Made by a program: the position numbers and the translations under genes. A DNA stretch of 21,241 bases. It comes from Faecalicatena sp. (lineage in GTDB: Bacteria; Bacillota; Clostridia; Lachnospirales; Lachnospiraceae). Of this stretch, positions 14,986 to 21,241 are shown one piece after another. Numbering within the stretch: position 1 is the first letter of the stretch; each line of letters opens with the position of its first letter. Location: contig VSNK01000045.1 of the NCBI GenBank assembly GCA_009774255.1, positions 1 through 21,241 on the forward strand, in the 5' to 3' direction. A model generated the notes under the pieces. That model ran no database searches. It was not told where the DNA came from and saw nothing but the letters and a program-made list of their open reading frames with translations.

Positions 14986-16200
14986 ATGTATATTCACCGT
15001 ATTATGGAATCAAAGCTGAAATATTTATCAGAACATTTTCCGGTTGTTATGGTCTGCGGTGCCAGGCAGGTAGGAAAAACTACACTGTTAAATCAAATAA
15101 AAGAGGAAAAAGAAGACCTACGGTATGTAACGTTGGATTATCCGAGAATCAGAGCACTTGCAAAAGAAGATCCGGAGTTGTTTCTGCAGCAGTATCAGGC
15201 TCCTCTTATCATTGATGAAATACAGTACGCAACGGAATTACTGCCTTATATAAAAATACGGGCAGATCAGGCGCGGCGGAATGGCCTGTATTACCTGACC
15301 GGCTCGCAGATGTTTCATATGATGAAAAATGTGAGTGAATCGCTGGCGGGCAGGGTGGGGATCTTGTCCATGTATTCCCTGTCACGGGCGGAGATTGAAG
15401 GCAGACAGTCCGTTCCTTTTCAGCCGGACAGGATTCGAATGATGGAGTCGGACGATACGGTTACAGATATTTTTGAGAAAATATACAGAGGCGGGATGCC
15501 CAGGATGATAACAGACCGGGAACTGAACCCGGAGGATTACTTCGGCGCATATATGCAGACTTATCTGGAGCGGGATATCCGTGATTTGATTACGATAAAA
15601 GATGAAAATAAGTTTTTAAAATTTCTGTCGTGTGCCGCGGCGAGAACAAGCCAGGAGCTGAATCTTGCGGATCTGGCAAAAGATGTGGAAATCGACCGGA
15701 AGACAGCAGAAGGATGGCTGTCGGTACTGGTATCGTCCGGAATTGCATATTTGCTGCCCCCATATTCGGGAAATACGATAAAAAGGATTATAAAGCGTCC
15801 GAAGCTGTATTTTATGGATACCGGGCTTGTGTGCTATCTGGCCATGTGGAATAATCCGAGAGCCCTGGAACTGTCTGCCATGGCCGGTGCAATGTTTGAA
15901 ACCTATGTGGTATCCGAGATCATAAAGGGATATGTGAATCAGGGGAAGGATGTCCGAAGCCGCCTTTGCTATTACAGGGATAATAATGGCAGGGAAATAG
16001 ATCTGATGATTCTGGAAAATGGAAAATTATATCCCATAGAGATCAAGAAGAGCGCGGACCCGGGCAGAGCCGCATTAAAAAACTTTGGTATCCTGAACAG
16101 TCTTACGGAAAATATTGGTGAGGGGGCAGTGATCTGCATGACACCCATGGTTGTTCCGTTAGATGACAGGAATAAACTGGTGCCTGTGAAATGTGTTTGA
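14986..16200 (+). CDS. AAA-family ATPase with C-terminal DUF4143 domain
   Basis: A protein of 404 residues. The N-terminal AAA_14-type domain has Walker A GARQVGKTT (25-33), Walker B LIIDEIQ (about 74-80) and the sensor strand YYLTGSQMF. It is followed by YRGGMPRMI and the DUF4143 domain (about 190-400), including YYRDNNGREIDLMI and YPIEIKKSA near the end. The latter resembles the D-E-x-K core of PD-(D/E)XK-like folds. This family is widespread and often present in many copies in gut anaerobes; its biological role is not established. It is a single-gene unit with its own promoter. It is placed between a two-component system and the transporter that shares its promoter motif, followed by a palindromic element. 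This suggests insertion as a cassette. Confidence 0.88.
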   Translation: MYIHRIMESKLKYLSEHFPVVMVCGARQVGKTTLLNQIKEEKEDLRYVTLDYPRIRALAKEDPELFLQQYQAPLIIDEIQYATELLPYIKIRADQARRNGLYYLTGSQMFHMMKNVSESLAGRVGILSMYSLSRAEIEGRQSVPFQPDRIRMMESDDTVTDIFEKIYRGGMPRMITDRELNPEDYFGAYMQTYLERDIRDLITIKDENKFLKFLSCAAARTSQELNLADLAKDVEIDRKTAEGWLSVLVSSGIAYLLPPYSGNTIKRIIKRPKLYFMDTGLVCYLAMWNNPRALELSAMAGAMFETYVVSEIIKGYVNQGKDVRSRLCYYRDNNGREIDLMILENGKLYPIEIKKSADPGRAALKNFGILNSLTENIGEGAVICMTPMVVPLDDRNKLVPVKCV

Positions 16201-16212
16201 GGAGAAGGAGTG

Positions 16213-16475
16213 CTTAGGAGTTGTAGAAAAATAACTGATATAGATTGCGCAGGTTATTTCTTCGGATGTGCAGGTCAAAAACGCAGTTCTACACTCCGTT
16301 TCGGTCCTTGCTGAACAAGCGTCACTGGCGCTTAGCAACGTAGTGGGCGTTGCCCTAAGGGGGATCATGCGCAGCATGGTGGATTCCTTACGGCCATCGT
16401 CGAGGCTTTTTGACCTGTGCAGCCGGAGAAATAGACAAGCCAAGATGTGTCAGTTATTTTTCTACAACTCCTTAG
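16213..16475. repeat. Long palindromic element with 22-bp inverted ends
   Basis: The ends 16217-16238 and 16450-16471 are perfect inverted repeats of 22 bases, starting GGAGTTGTAGAAAAA. A second inverted pair follows inside, with the run CAGGTCAAAAA near 16271-16281 matching TTTTTGACCTG at 16407-16417. The centre includes a core hairpin (about 16288-16338) shared with the element at 18634-18844. No open reading frame of note is present. It fills the gap between the ATPase stop and the convergent histidine kinase stop. It could serve as a terminator, a non-autonomous mobile element or a structured RNA. Confidence 0.8.
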
Positions 16476-16508
16476 ACACTTAGGAACAATATCTTGCGCA
16501 AAATGTTT

Positions 16509-17612
16509 CTATGAAAAATATGCGTCTGCCTTTGCCCCTCCGGTGTCCATATTTTTCAGCACGAGCTTCCCGCCGTGCTTGATACAGATCGTCTGACAGC
16601 TATATAAACCCATCCCAAAATGCGCAGCGTTTTCCTCCATTTTTCCAAAGGGTTTCGGTCCGTCTCGAATCAGTTCCCCGGGAAAGCCGGGCCCGTCATC
16701 CATGACAGAGAGCAGCAAAGATGAACCACATATCTGCAAATGGATCTGAAGCGTATTTTCAGAAAAGCGTGAGGCGTTTGAGATCAGATTTTCCGCAACG
16801 GTCATAAATAATCCATGATCAATTTCCACGCTTCTCTCCTGCGGAACCGTGATCTCACACGAAAGCGCAGGAGCCAGTATCCTTGCGGTATCAGCCAGCT
16901 CGGCGCGGAGAAGGCTGCATGCCAACTTCTTTTTTTGTACGGGTACCTGTTCCAGTCGCTGGATATTGCTCATGCTTTCTATATACTGTTCGATACGGAG
17001 AGTATAGTTTTCCAGCCTGGTTATGGTCTGTTCATCACGGATCCCCTTCCGCAGCAGTTTGACCGTTCCTTTCAAAACCGTAATAGGATTCCGCAGATCG
17101 TGGGCAAATGCGGCATTCAGCCGTTTTCGTTCTTCGGCCTGCCTCCAGAGTGTCCGGCTATTTACCAACAGGCTTTCCCGCATTTTCTCAAATGCTGTGC
17201 AAAGCTCTCCCAGTTCATCTCCGCTTTGGGATGTCGGAATCATGAAATCGAGGTCATTTTCCATGATGCGCTCCGCGCCGCTCTTTAAGATATGAAGAGG
17301 GTCTTTTAATTTGATCCGGTAGAACAATGAGGTGGTCAGCAGGATCACGATGGTAAAGATCAATATGGGCAGGATGATCTGAAGGATACTCACGATATTG
17401 GCAATCGCTATTGCCTGCTTTGATGGCTTCGGAAGCCAGGTGACAGGCGGGGAAGAGTGAATATCGAACATGATCCCGCTCGGGGCAATGGTACTGCTTA
17501 AGAGTATGCATCCGTAAAAGACTCCAATGGAAAGGAGAGACGCGAAGGTCAGTCCGAGGAACATCATCGTAAATAACGCGCTTTTCAGGCTCATTCGTCT
17601 CAGCCAATCCAT
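16509..17612 (-). CDS. Membrane sensor histidine kinase (HAMP, HisKA, HATPase)
   Basis: A kinase of 367 residues that should phosphorylate the overlapping OmpR-type regulator. Helix 1 is about 11-38 and helix 2 about 68-98, with an extracytoplasmic loop of only about 30 residues. A HAMP segment (about 98-150) follows, then H171 in FAHDLRNPITVLKG, N-box NLISNASRF, G1 box DDGPGFPG and G2 box HFGMGLYSCQTI. Such a short sensing loop suggests the signal comes from within the membrane or via a partner transporter, as in BceS-type kinases. The gene start overlaps the regulator end by 13 bases. Confidence 0.9.
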   Translation of the reverse strand: MDWLRRMSLKSALFTMMFLGLTFASLLSIGVFYGCILLSSTIAPSGIMFDIHSSPPVTWLPKPSKQAIAIANIVSILQIILPILIFTIVILLTTSLFYRIKLKDPLHILKSGAERIMENDLDFMIPTSQSGDELGELCTAFEKMRESLLVNSRTLWRQAEERKRLNAAFAHDLRNPITVLKGTVKLLRKGIRDEQTITRLENYTLRIEQYIESMSNIQRLEQVPVQKKKLACSLLRAELADTARILAPALSCEITVPQERSVEIDHGLFMTVAENLISNASRFSENTLQIHLQICGSSLLLSVMDDGPGFPGELIRDGPKPFGKMEENAAHFGMGLYSCQTICIKHGGKLVLKNMDTGGAKADAYFS

Positions 17613-18271
17613 TTGTATCCCACCCCCCAGACAGTTTCGATATAATTGTGAAGCGAGGAACAGGAAAGCTTTGCGCGGATTTTTCGGATATGTTCCATCA
17701 CAGTATCACTGCTGCCTGCCCCGTCCAATCCCCAGACCAGTTCATAGATCCGTTCTCGGTCAAATACCTGGCCCGTGTTCAGGGAGAGCAGCTCTACAAT
17801 GTCAAATTCCCGTCTGGACAGGGCGACGGCCTCATTATTGAGCCGGATTGTCCGGGCAGAGTAATCAATCGTCAACTCCCCGAAAAAGCGCACCGCAGGA
17901 TTGCCCTGCCGCCGCTGTTCCCTCCGCAGGTGGGCGGCAATCCGGGCTCCAAGCTCATCCAGATCAAAAGGCTTTACAATATAGTCATCGGCGCCGGCCT
18001 GAAAACCAATGATCTTATCCGCAGATTCCATGCGTGCCGTCAGAAATAAGATCGGACAACTGACATGCTCCCGGATCTGCTGGCAGACCGTCAGCCCGTC
18101 TATCTCAGGCATATTGATATCCAGCAGGATCAGATCCGGCTGTCCGGCTGCCTTTTGGAGCGCCTCCCTGCCGCCGTACGCGGTCAGAATGTCATATTGC
18201 GGCTCAAAATAGCTTTTGATCATATCCACGATGCCGCGTTCATCATCAACAATTAATATTTTTTGCTTCAT
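17600..18271 (-). CDS. OmpR/PhoB-family response regulator
   Basis: A DNA-binding regulator of 223 residues from the chosen start. The receiver domain has D9/D10, phosphoacceptor D51 (LILLDINMPEIDG), T in LFLTARM and K in YIVKPFDLDEL. The C-terminal winged helix includes LSRREFDIVELLSLN, the recognition-helix region GSSDTVMEHIRKIRAKL and VWGVGYKW. ATGs at 18274 and 18271 and a GTG at 18280 are all in frame. The GGGTGAT ribosome-site match (18282-18276) fits 18271 or 18274 best. It probably activates its own gene and the ABC exporter at 14826 through shared TTGAG repeats. Confidence 0.9.
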   Translation of the reverse strand: MKQKILIVDDERGIVDMIKSYFEPQYDILTAYGGREALQKAAGQPDLILLDINMPEIDGLTVCQQIREHVSCPILFLTARMESADKIIGFQAGADDYIVKPFDLDELGARIAAHLRREQRRQGNPAVRFFGELTIDYSARTIRLNNEAVALSRREFDIVELLSLNTGQVFDRERIYELVWGLDGAGSSDTVMEHIRKIRAKLSCSSLHNYIETVWGVGYKWIG

Positions 18272-18313
18272 CATTATCACCCGCTATGATATGTATTTGT
18301 TCATCCGTGTATC

Positions 18314-18355
18314 AAAGTCATGTTTTTTCATGTAAGGATGAAACGCATGACTTTT
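18314..18355 (-). other. Leader hairpin of the response regulator transcript
   Basis: AAAGTCATG (18314-18322) pairs with CATGACTTT (about 18346-18354), with a small inner CAT/ATG pair. It lies between the promoter and the start codon, so it would be in the transcript leader. A T-run follows only on the plus strand, where it could stop transcription coming from the left. Confidence 0.5.
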
Positions 18356-18371
18356 TGCCGCTTGTATCATG

Positions 18372-18402
18372 ATATTACACAAATCTCAAAAAACTCTCAA
18401 GG
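18372..18402 (-). promoter_or_regulatory. Response regulator promoter with tandem TTGAG operator
   Basis: On the minus strand, TTGAGA occurs at 18400-18395 and again at 18389-18384, 11 bases apart. The upstream copy is exactly 17 bases from TAATAT (18377-18372) and can serve as the -35. The same paired motif lies before the ABC exporter (14868-14889). Binding by the downstream response regulator is inferred from location and pattern. Confidence 0.65.
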
Positions 18403-18410
18403 GGAAAGAT

Positions 18411-18623
18411 AAATTTTTTCCAGCTGTGCGGTTGCGATTCGACAGGTCATTTTCATGCAATTTATTGCGATGAAAATGACCTGTCGAATCAGCAACCCAC
18501 TTATTAATGAGCAAAAAGCGGCTGCGTTAGCAGACGTAAGAGTGCGTCAGCACGGTTTTTGCGAATGGATAAGTGGGTTGGATGCTCCTTGGAGCATCCA
18601 ACCGCACAGCTGGAAATTTTTTT
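18411..18623. repeat. Cruciform-like palindromic element with three internal arms
   Basis: The outer 18-base stem (18417-18434 with 18599-18616) encloses three arms. Arm 1 is a perfect 21-base stem (18436-18456 with 18470-18490) whose loop carries a further GCAA/TTGC pair. Arm 2 is a 12-base stem (18493-18504 with 18569-18580) that holds a GCAAAAA/TTTTTGC stem and two small hairpins (CTGC/GCAG and GTGC/GCAC). Arm 3 is GGATGCTCC/GGAGCATCC. Almost every base is paired. No protein is encoded. The element at 7936-8010 is a shortened relative. Confidence 0.85.
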
Positions 18624-18633
18624 GCCAGGATGA

Positions 18634-18844
18634 GCCGGCCGGTTACTATTCACGGTGCCTTGCACCTTGTTGCAAGGCATCCGGCCAGTAAAGTGGCGGC
18701 TTTAGGCATCCAGCCCGTCTACACTCCGTTTCGGTCCGTCCTAAACAAGCGTCACAGGCGCTTAGGACCGCCGAAGGCGACTTTTCGATGGGCTGGATGC
18801 GTTACAATTTGCGGCCGGTTAGGCCGTGAATTGTAACGCCGGCC
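18634..18844. repeat. Second large palindromic element, with shared core hairpin
   Basis: It directly follows the previous element. Paired segments are TGCCTTGCA/TGCAAGGCA (about 18656-18679) and an 11-base stem GCATCCAGCCC/GGGCTGGATGC (18706-18716 with 18790-18800). Another 11-base stem is GCGTTACAATT/AATTGTAACGC (18799-18809 with 18829-18839). Inside the second stem lies the core, of which 18718-18737 is identical over 20 bases to 16288-16307. No gene is present. Confidence 0.8.
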
Positions 18845-18989
18845 GACTTGACTTTTAAATCTGACTGTTGTAGTATTGTGTATAATCTTACGAGCGTAAT
18901 ATAAAAAATGATTAATCCATTCTCCGAACAATATGGAACCGATTTATCATAAAGCAGGGAACTGGCATGAAAGTTCATTTCATGCGGCT

Positions 18990-19029
18990 TCTAAGGATCT
19001 GTAGGAAAATAACATTTACAGATTGCTGG
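18990..19029 (+). repeat. Degenerate copy of the 16213 element end
   Basis: Aligned by eye with 16213-16251, about 30 of 39 positions agree, including AAAATAAC and AGATTGC. It contains a small ATCTGTA/TACAGAT hairpin (18997-19023). The matching right end was not found. Confidence 0.5.
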
Positions 19030-19083
19030 ATAAACCAGAAAAGCACGATACGAAAAGTTTGCCATTTTGCACAAGAAATTGTT

Positions 19084-19179
19084 TTTATACTCACAAGAGG
19101 TAAAATCTGCCAATCCGACAAAGCATATTTTACAGCCCATCAAGGCATTTTGGCAAAGTTTAGTGCTTGTGAGTATAAA
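19084..19179. repeat. Inverted repeat, 14-base arms, 68-base spacer
   Basis: TTTATACTCACAAG (19084-19097) is a perfect inverted copy of CTTGTGAGTATAAA (19166-19179). It sits immediately before the lipoprotein's ribosome site and could fold in the transcript leader, or could bound a small insertion. Confidence 0.65.
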
Positions 19180-19212
19180 TGCCTGAGATGGATAGAAGAA
19201 AGGTGGAATTTT

Positions 19213-20502
19213 ATGGAAAGATTTAGAATATGGATCATTTTGATTTCCCTGGCAATTGGTATTTCAGGCTGTGCCTTTACAGGTCAGGAGACTTCGAAAA
19301 TAAAAAATATCTCCGAAGAAACAGGAGAAGGTTCTGCCGAAAAGAGGGACGTATTCGGGGAAACGAGGGATAATCCAATAAAAAAGGAAAATTCTGAGAC
19401 AGAGAGAAACCCGGAAAAAGGATACAACCTGCCGCTGGAACCTGCCGCCAGGGAAGAGGCAGAAGAGGACTGCATGCAGGCGATGGAAAAAATCGGATCT
19501 ATTTATATAGAGGCAGAGAAAGGAGAGATGTTCAATCCGGTATTGAAGAAGGAAACAATCCTGCAAATGTATGAAACTCTGCAGGAGACAGGCTGCCCGG
19601 TGACGGCTGTCAGTTTTCATTACTCCATGGGAAATTATGAAAAAATGGAAGCATTTCTGTCTGACTGCCTGAATGGCAGGGAAAGCGATATCACCCTCTA
19701 CAAGATCTGTATAGACGGAGGAATCAACAGAAGCAAGTTCATTTTTGACGGAAGCGATATGTATGTGGTAGATACGGTGTCGATGTGGAACGAAGAAAAT
19801 AAGCCCCACATTGCGAACCACTCTTACACGCGGATCAAAGCCTGGGATTATACGGAAAAAGGCTGGTTTTCGTATGAATATTGCGTGCCGGAGTACCCGG
19901 AGGTGACGGAGATGGTAAACGGGTACAATCTGCTCAGGGTAAGCCCTATGAAGGAAGAATATATCAGAATGGCTGAAACATATCTGCTCCCCATCGGGTA
20001 TCAGGGCAACAATCTTATGCGTTCGGACTGGGATGCGGACCATATGGAGGAACTGGATTATAATGGTCTGTACGAGTACTTATATTCGATGAAATATCAA
20101 AATACATTCGAATCGAAAAAATATTCGGACGGAATCCCGAAGGAAGAGTTTGAAAATCTGATTACCGAATTTTTGCCTGTAACAGCGGAAGCACTTGAGC
20201 AATACGCCGTATTTGACGCGGAGAAACAGACCTACATATGGAAGCCCCTGGGACCGGTGACTTATATGGCAAACAGTTTTAGCTGCTCCATACCGGAGGT
20301 GACGGATATCACGGAACAGCCGGACGGGACGATTGATGTTTCAATCGACGCAGTATGCCCGACGCGGGGAAAAGACTTTTTTATGAGCCATGTACTGACT
20401 TTACGGATATTGGAAGATGGAAGTGTGCGGTATATAAAAAATCAGATTCTTGGGGATGAGTTAGAGAAGATTTCCGATTATCAATATCGTCTGCCAAGGT
20501 AA
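19213..20502 (+). CDS. Lipoprotein of unknown function, resembling DUF6070
   Basis: A secreted, lipid-anchored protein of 429 residues. The signal peptide (MERFRIWIILISLAIGISGC) has a good lipobox, ISGC, with C20 modified. A charged, low-complexity linker (about 24-75) follows, then a folded domain rich in aromatic residues. Recognisable stretches are YTRIKAWDYTEKGWFSYEYC, VPEYPEVTEMVNGYNLLRV, LPIGYQGNNL and DHMEELDYNGLYEYLYSMKY. These resemble Lachnospiraceae lipoproteins I remember as DUF6070; the match is from memory and the function is unknown. ATG 19213 is chosen because AAAGGTGG (about 19198-19205) precedes it and the signal peptide begins there. Confidence 0.78.
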   Translation: MERFRIWIILISLAIGISGCAFTGQETSKIKNISEETGEGSAEKRDVFGETRDNPIKKENSETERNPEKGYNLPLEPAAREEAEEDCMQAMEKIGSIYIEAEKGEMFNPVLKKETILQMYETLQETGCPVTAVSFHYSMGNYEKMEAFLSDCLNGRESDITLYKICIDGGINRSKFIFDGSDMYVVDTVSMWNEENKPHIANHSYTRIKAWDYTEKGWFSYEYCVPEYPEVTEMVNGYNLLRVSPMKEEYIRMAETYLLPIGYQGNNLMRSDWDADHMEELDYNGLYEYLYSMKYQNTFESKKYSDGIPKEEFENLITEFLPVTAEALEQYAVFDAEKQTYIWKPLGPVTYMANSFSCSIPEVTDITEQPDGTIDVSIDAVCPTRGKDFFMSHVLTLRILEDGSVRYIKNQILGDELEKISDYQYRLPR

Positions 20503-20517
20503 AACATGGATTTATGA

Positions 20518-20580
20518 GTAAGGAGTTGTCACGGTTATAATTTAAGAAACTGCATGTAGATTTTTGTGTCAGTTCCTTAC
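20518..20580. repeat. Short palindromic element after the lipoprotein gene
   Basis: Its ends, GTAAGGAGTTGTCAC (20518-20532) and GTGTCAGTTCCTTAC (20566-20580), are inverted repeats with three mismatches. The outer TAAGGAGTTGT matches the outer sequence of the right end of the 16213-16475 element. It begins 15 bases after the lipoprotein stop, so it may also help end transcription. Confidence 0.6.
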
Positions 20581-20598
20581 CTTTTTACCTGGAATTTC

Positions 20599-20653
20599 TT
20601 GACAGGAAAATCAAACAGTGGTATTCTATAAAAAAAGTTAGTTTATGCTAACT
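20599..20653 (+). promoter_or_regulatory. Promoter with DtxR-type iron box
   Basis: TTGACA (20599-20604) and TATTCT (20622-20627) are 17 bases apart. The expected start site is covered by a perfect dyad, AGTTAG-TTTATG-CTAACT (20636-20653). It resembles the TTAGnTTAG-type boxes of DtxR/IdeR-family iron or manganese repressors. It suggests induction when iron is low. Confidence 0.65.
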
Positions 20654-20684
20654 AACTAGCAGACTGACAAACAGGAATGAAGCG

Positions 20685-20747
20685 GAAAATACATAAGTAT
20701 TTTCATAATAACAATCGTATCTGTGAAGGCTCGGATCAGATACGATT
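20685..20747 (+). other. Two leader hairpins before the DUF2325 gene
   Basis: GAAAATAC/GTATTTTC (20685-20704) has a four-base loop. AATCGTATCTG/CAGATACGATT (20713-20723 with 20737-20747) is a perfect 11-base stem. Both fall in the roughly 160-base leader between promoter and start codon. Neither is followed by a T-run. Confidence 0.55.
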
Positions 20748-20796
20748 ATTAAAAAATTCATGGTTAGTTATTACTAATAAAAAGGAGATAAGACTA

Positions 20797-21075
20797 ATGA
20801 GCGTTGTAATTATAGGCGGACACGAGCGTATGGAGACACAATATAAAGAAATATGCAAAAGATACCATTGTAAGGTGAAGGTTTTTACAAAGATGAAAAC
20901 AGATTTAAACCACAAGATTGGAAATCCGGATCTGATGATTCTGTTTACGGCTACTGCGTCTCACAAGATGGTGCGCTGTGCGGTTGCGGAATCAGAACAT
21001 ACCAATGCGATCCTGGAGCGCTGCCACAGCAGCAGTGCGAGCGCCCTGATTAATATACTGGAAGCCTACGCGTAA
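20797..21075 (+). CDS. DUF2325-domain protein
   Basis: A small cytosolic protein of 92 residues with the Rossmann-like DUF2325 fold. Typical segments are MSVVIIGGHERM, YKEICKRYHCKVKVFT, DLMILFTATASHKMV and a C-terminal HSSSASALINILEAY. Its biochemical role is unknown. In related Clostridia I recall such genes next to ferrous-iron (Feo) transport genes, and the iron-box-like dyad at its promoter supports that setting here. AAAGGAG (20781-20787) lies nine bases before ATG 20797; the frame is open from 20677 but lacks a ribosome site there. Confidence 0.85.
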   Translation: MSVVIIGGHERMETQYKEICKRYHCKVKVFTKMKTDLNHKIGNPDLMILFTATASHKMVRCAVAESEHTNAILERCHSSSASALINILEAYA

Positions 21076-21241
21076 GGAATTGCCGGAACCGGAACTGCCT
21101 TTGGAATATACGGAATGCAGGGGGGCAGAAGAAAGCAGGGCTACAGTCATTTTTCTTTTTGAAAAATCAGGACTTCAATCATTCTAATTTTTTTCACAAA
21201 AACGTGAAATGATTTTGACTTTTTTCTGAAATATACGGATG
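21076..21241. other. Intergenic tail at the window end
   Basis: No gene could be supported. The last 100 bases are T/A-rich and contain a small TTTCAC/GTGAAA hairpin (about 21193-21209). A TTGACT (21215-21220) could be the -35 of a promoter whose -10 lies past the edge. Confidence 0.35.

Larger units (their letters stand above)
18845..19212. other. Gene-free leader region before the lipoprotein gene
   Basis: This stretch holds a TATAAT at 18881-18886 without a convincing -35. It also holds a degenerate repeat end at 18990-19029 and a perfect 14-base inverted repeat (19084-19097 with 19166-19179). The frame of the lipoprotein is open from 18967, but that part is repeat-derived and lacks a ribosome site, so I do not count it as coding. 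Confidence 0.5.

Noticed and set aside
18411..18844. CRISPR array or tRNA cluster
   Set aside because: The repeats are inverted and nested, not regularly spaced direct repeats, and no tRNA arms or T-loop consensus are seen.
18967..19212. N-terminal extension of the lipoprotein frame by 82 residues
   Set aside because: It overlaps a repeat fragment and an inverted repeat, and a clear signal peptide and ribosome site lie at 19213.

Overview
The window looks like chromosomal DNA of a gut-type Clostridia, most likely Lachnospiraceae (Clostridium cluster XIVa). This is inferred from mid-range G+C with strong AGGAGG ribosome binding sites, a GHKL/LytTR two-component pair, a clostridial M56/BlaI pair, an AAA/DUF4143 ATPase, a DUF2325 gene behind an iron-type operator, a lipoprotein resembling a Lachnospiraceae family, and many large intergenic palindromes. 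No rRNA, tRNA, transposase, phage gene or CRISPR array was seen.

Left part (1-4005): a hairpin-rich repeat at the edge, then an overlapping LytTR response regulator and AgrC-like sensor kinase pair. A small TfoX C-terminal-domain protein and a HAD phosphatase follow. The HAD stop codon overlaps the stop of a decayed AAA-ATPase/DUF1703 nuclease pseudogene on the other strand. Beta-lactam-type locus (4060-7930): a MecA-like class B penicillin-binding protein (+) runs convergently into a BlaR1-like M56 metallopeptidase (-), which follows a BlaI/MecI repressor (-). The M56 frame ends inside the PBP gene and has no penicillin-sensing domain. Two dyads sit at the blaI promoter.

Central operon (8032-11673): a flavin-type split-barrel protein fused to a two-cluster ferredoxin, an OpuC-type ABC importer (permease, lipoprotein, ATPase) and an Rrf2 repressor. 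It is preceded by a dyad-rich promoter and closed by a bidirectional terminator. Facing it is a MacB-like ABC exporter (ATPase plus 824-residue FtsX permease, minus strand). Its promoter carries the same tandem TTGAG motif found before the OmpR-type response regulator/histidine kinase pair at 16509-18271. An AAA/DUF4143 ATPase gene and a palindromic repeat lie between these two halves, as if inserted into one detoxification or envelope-stress module.

Right part (18281-21241): nested palindromes (18411-18844), a lipoprotein resembling DUF6070, another small palindrome, and a DUF2325 gene whose promoter carries a DtxR-type dyad, suggesting the start of an iron-uptake operon beyond the window. 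The most unusual material is the family of large palindromic elements. Copies or fragments occur near 1-133, 7936-8010, 16213-16475, 18411-18844, 18990-19029 and 20518-20580, and two copies share a core hairpin with compensating base changes.
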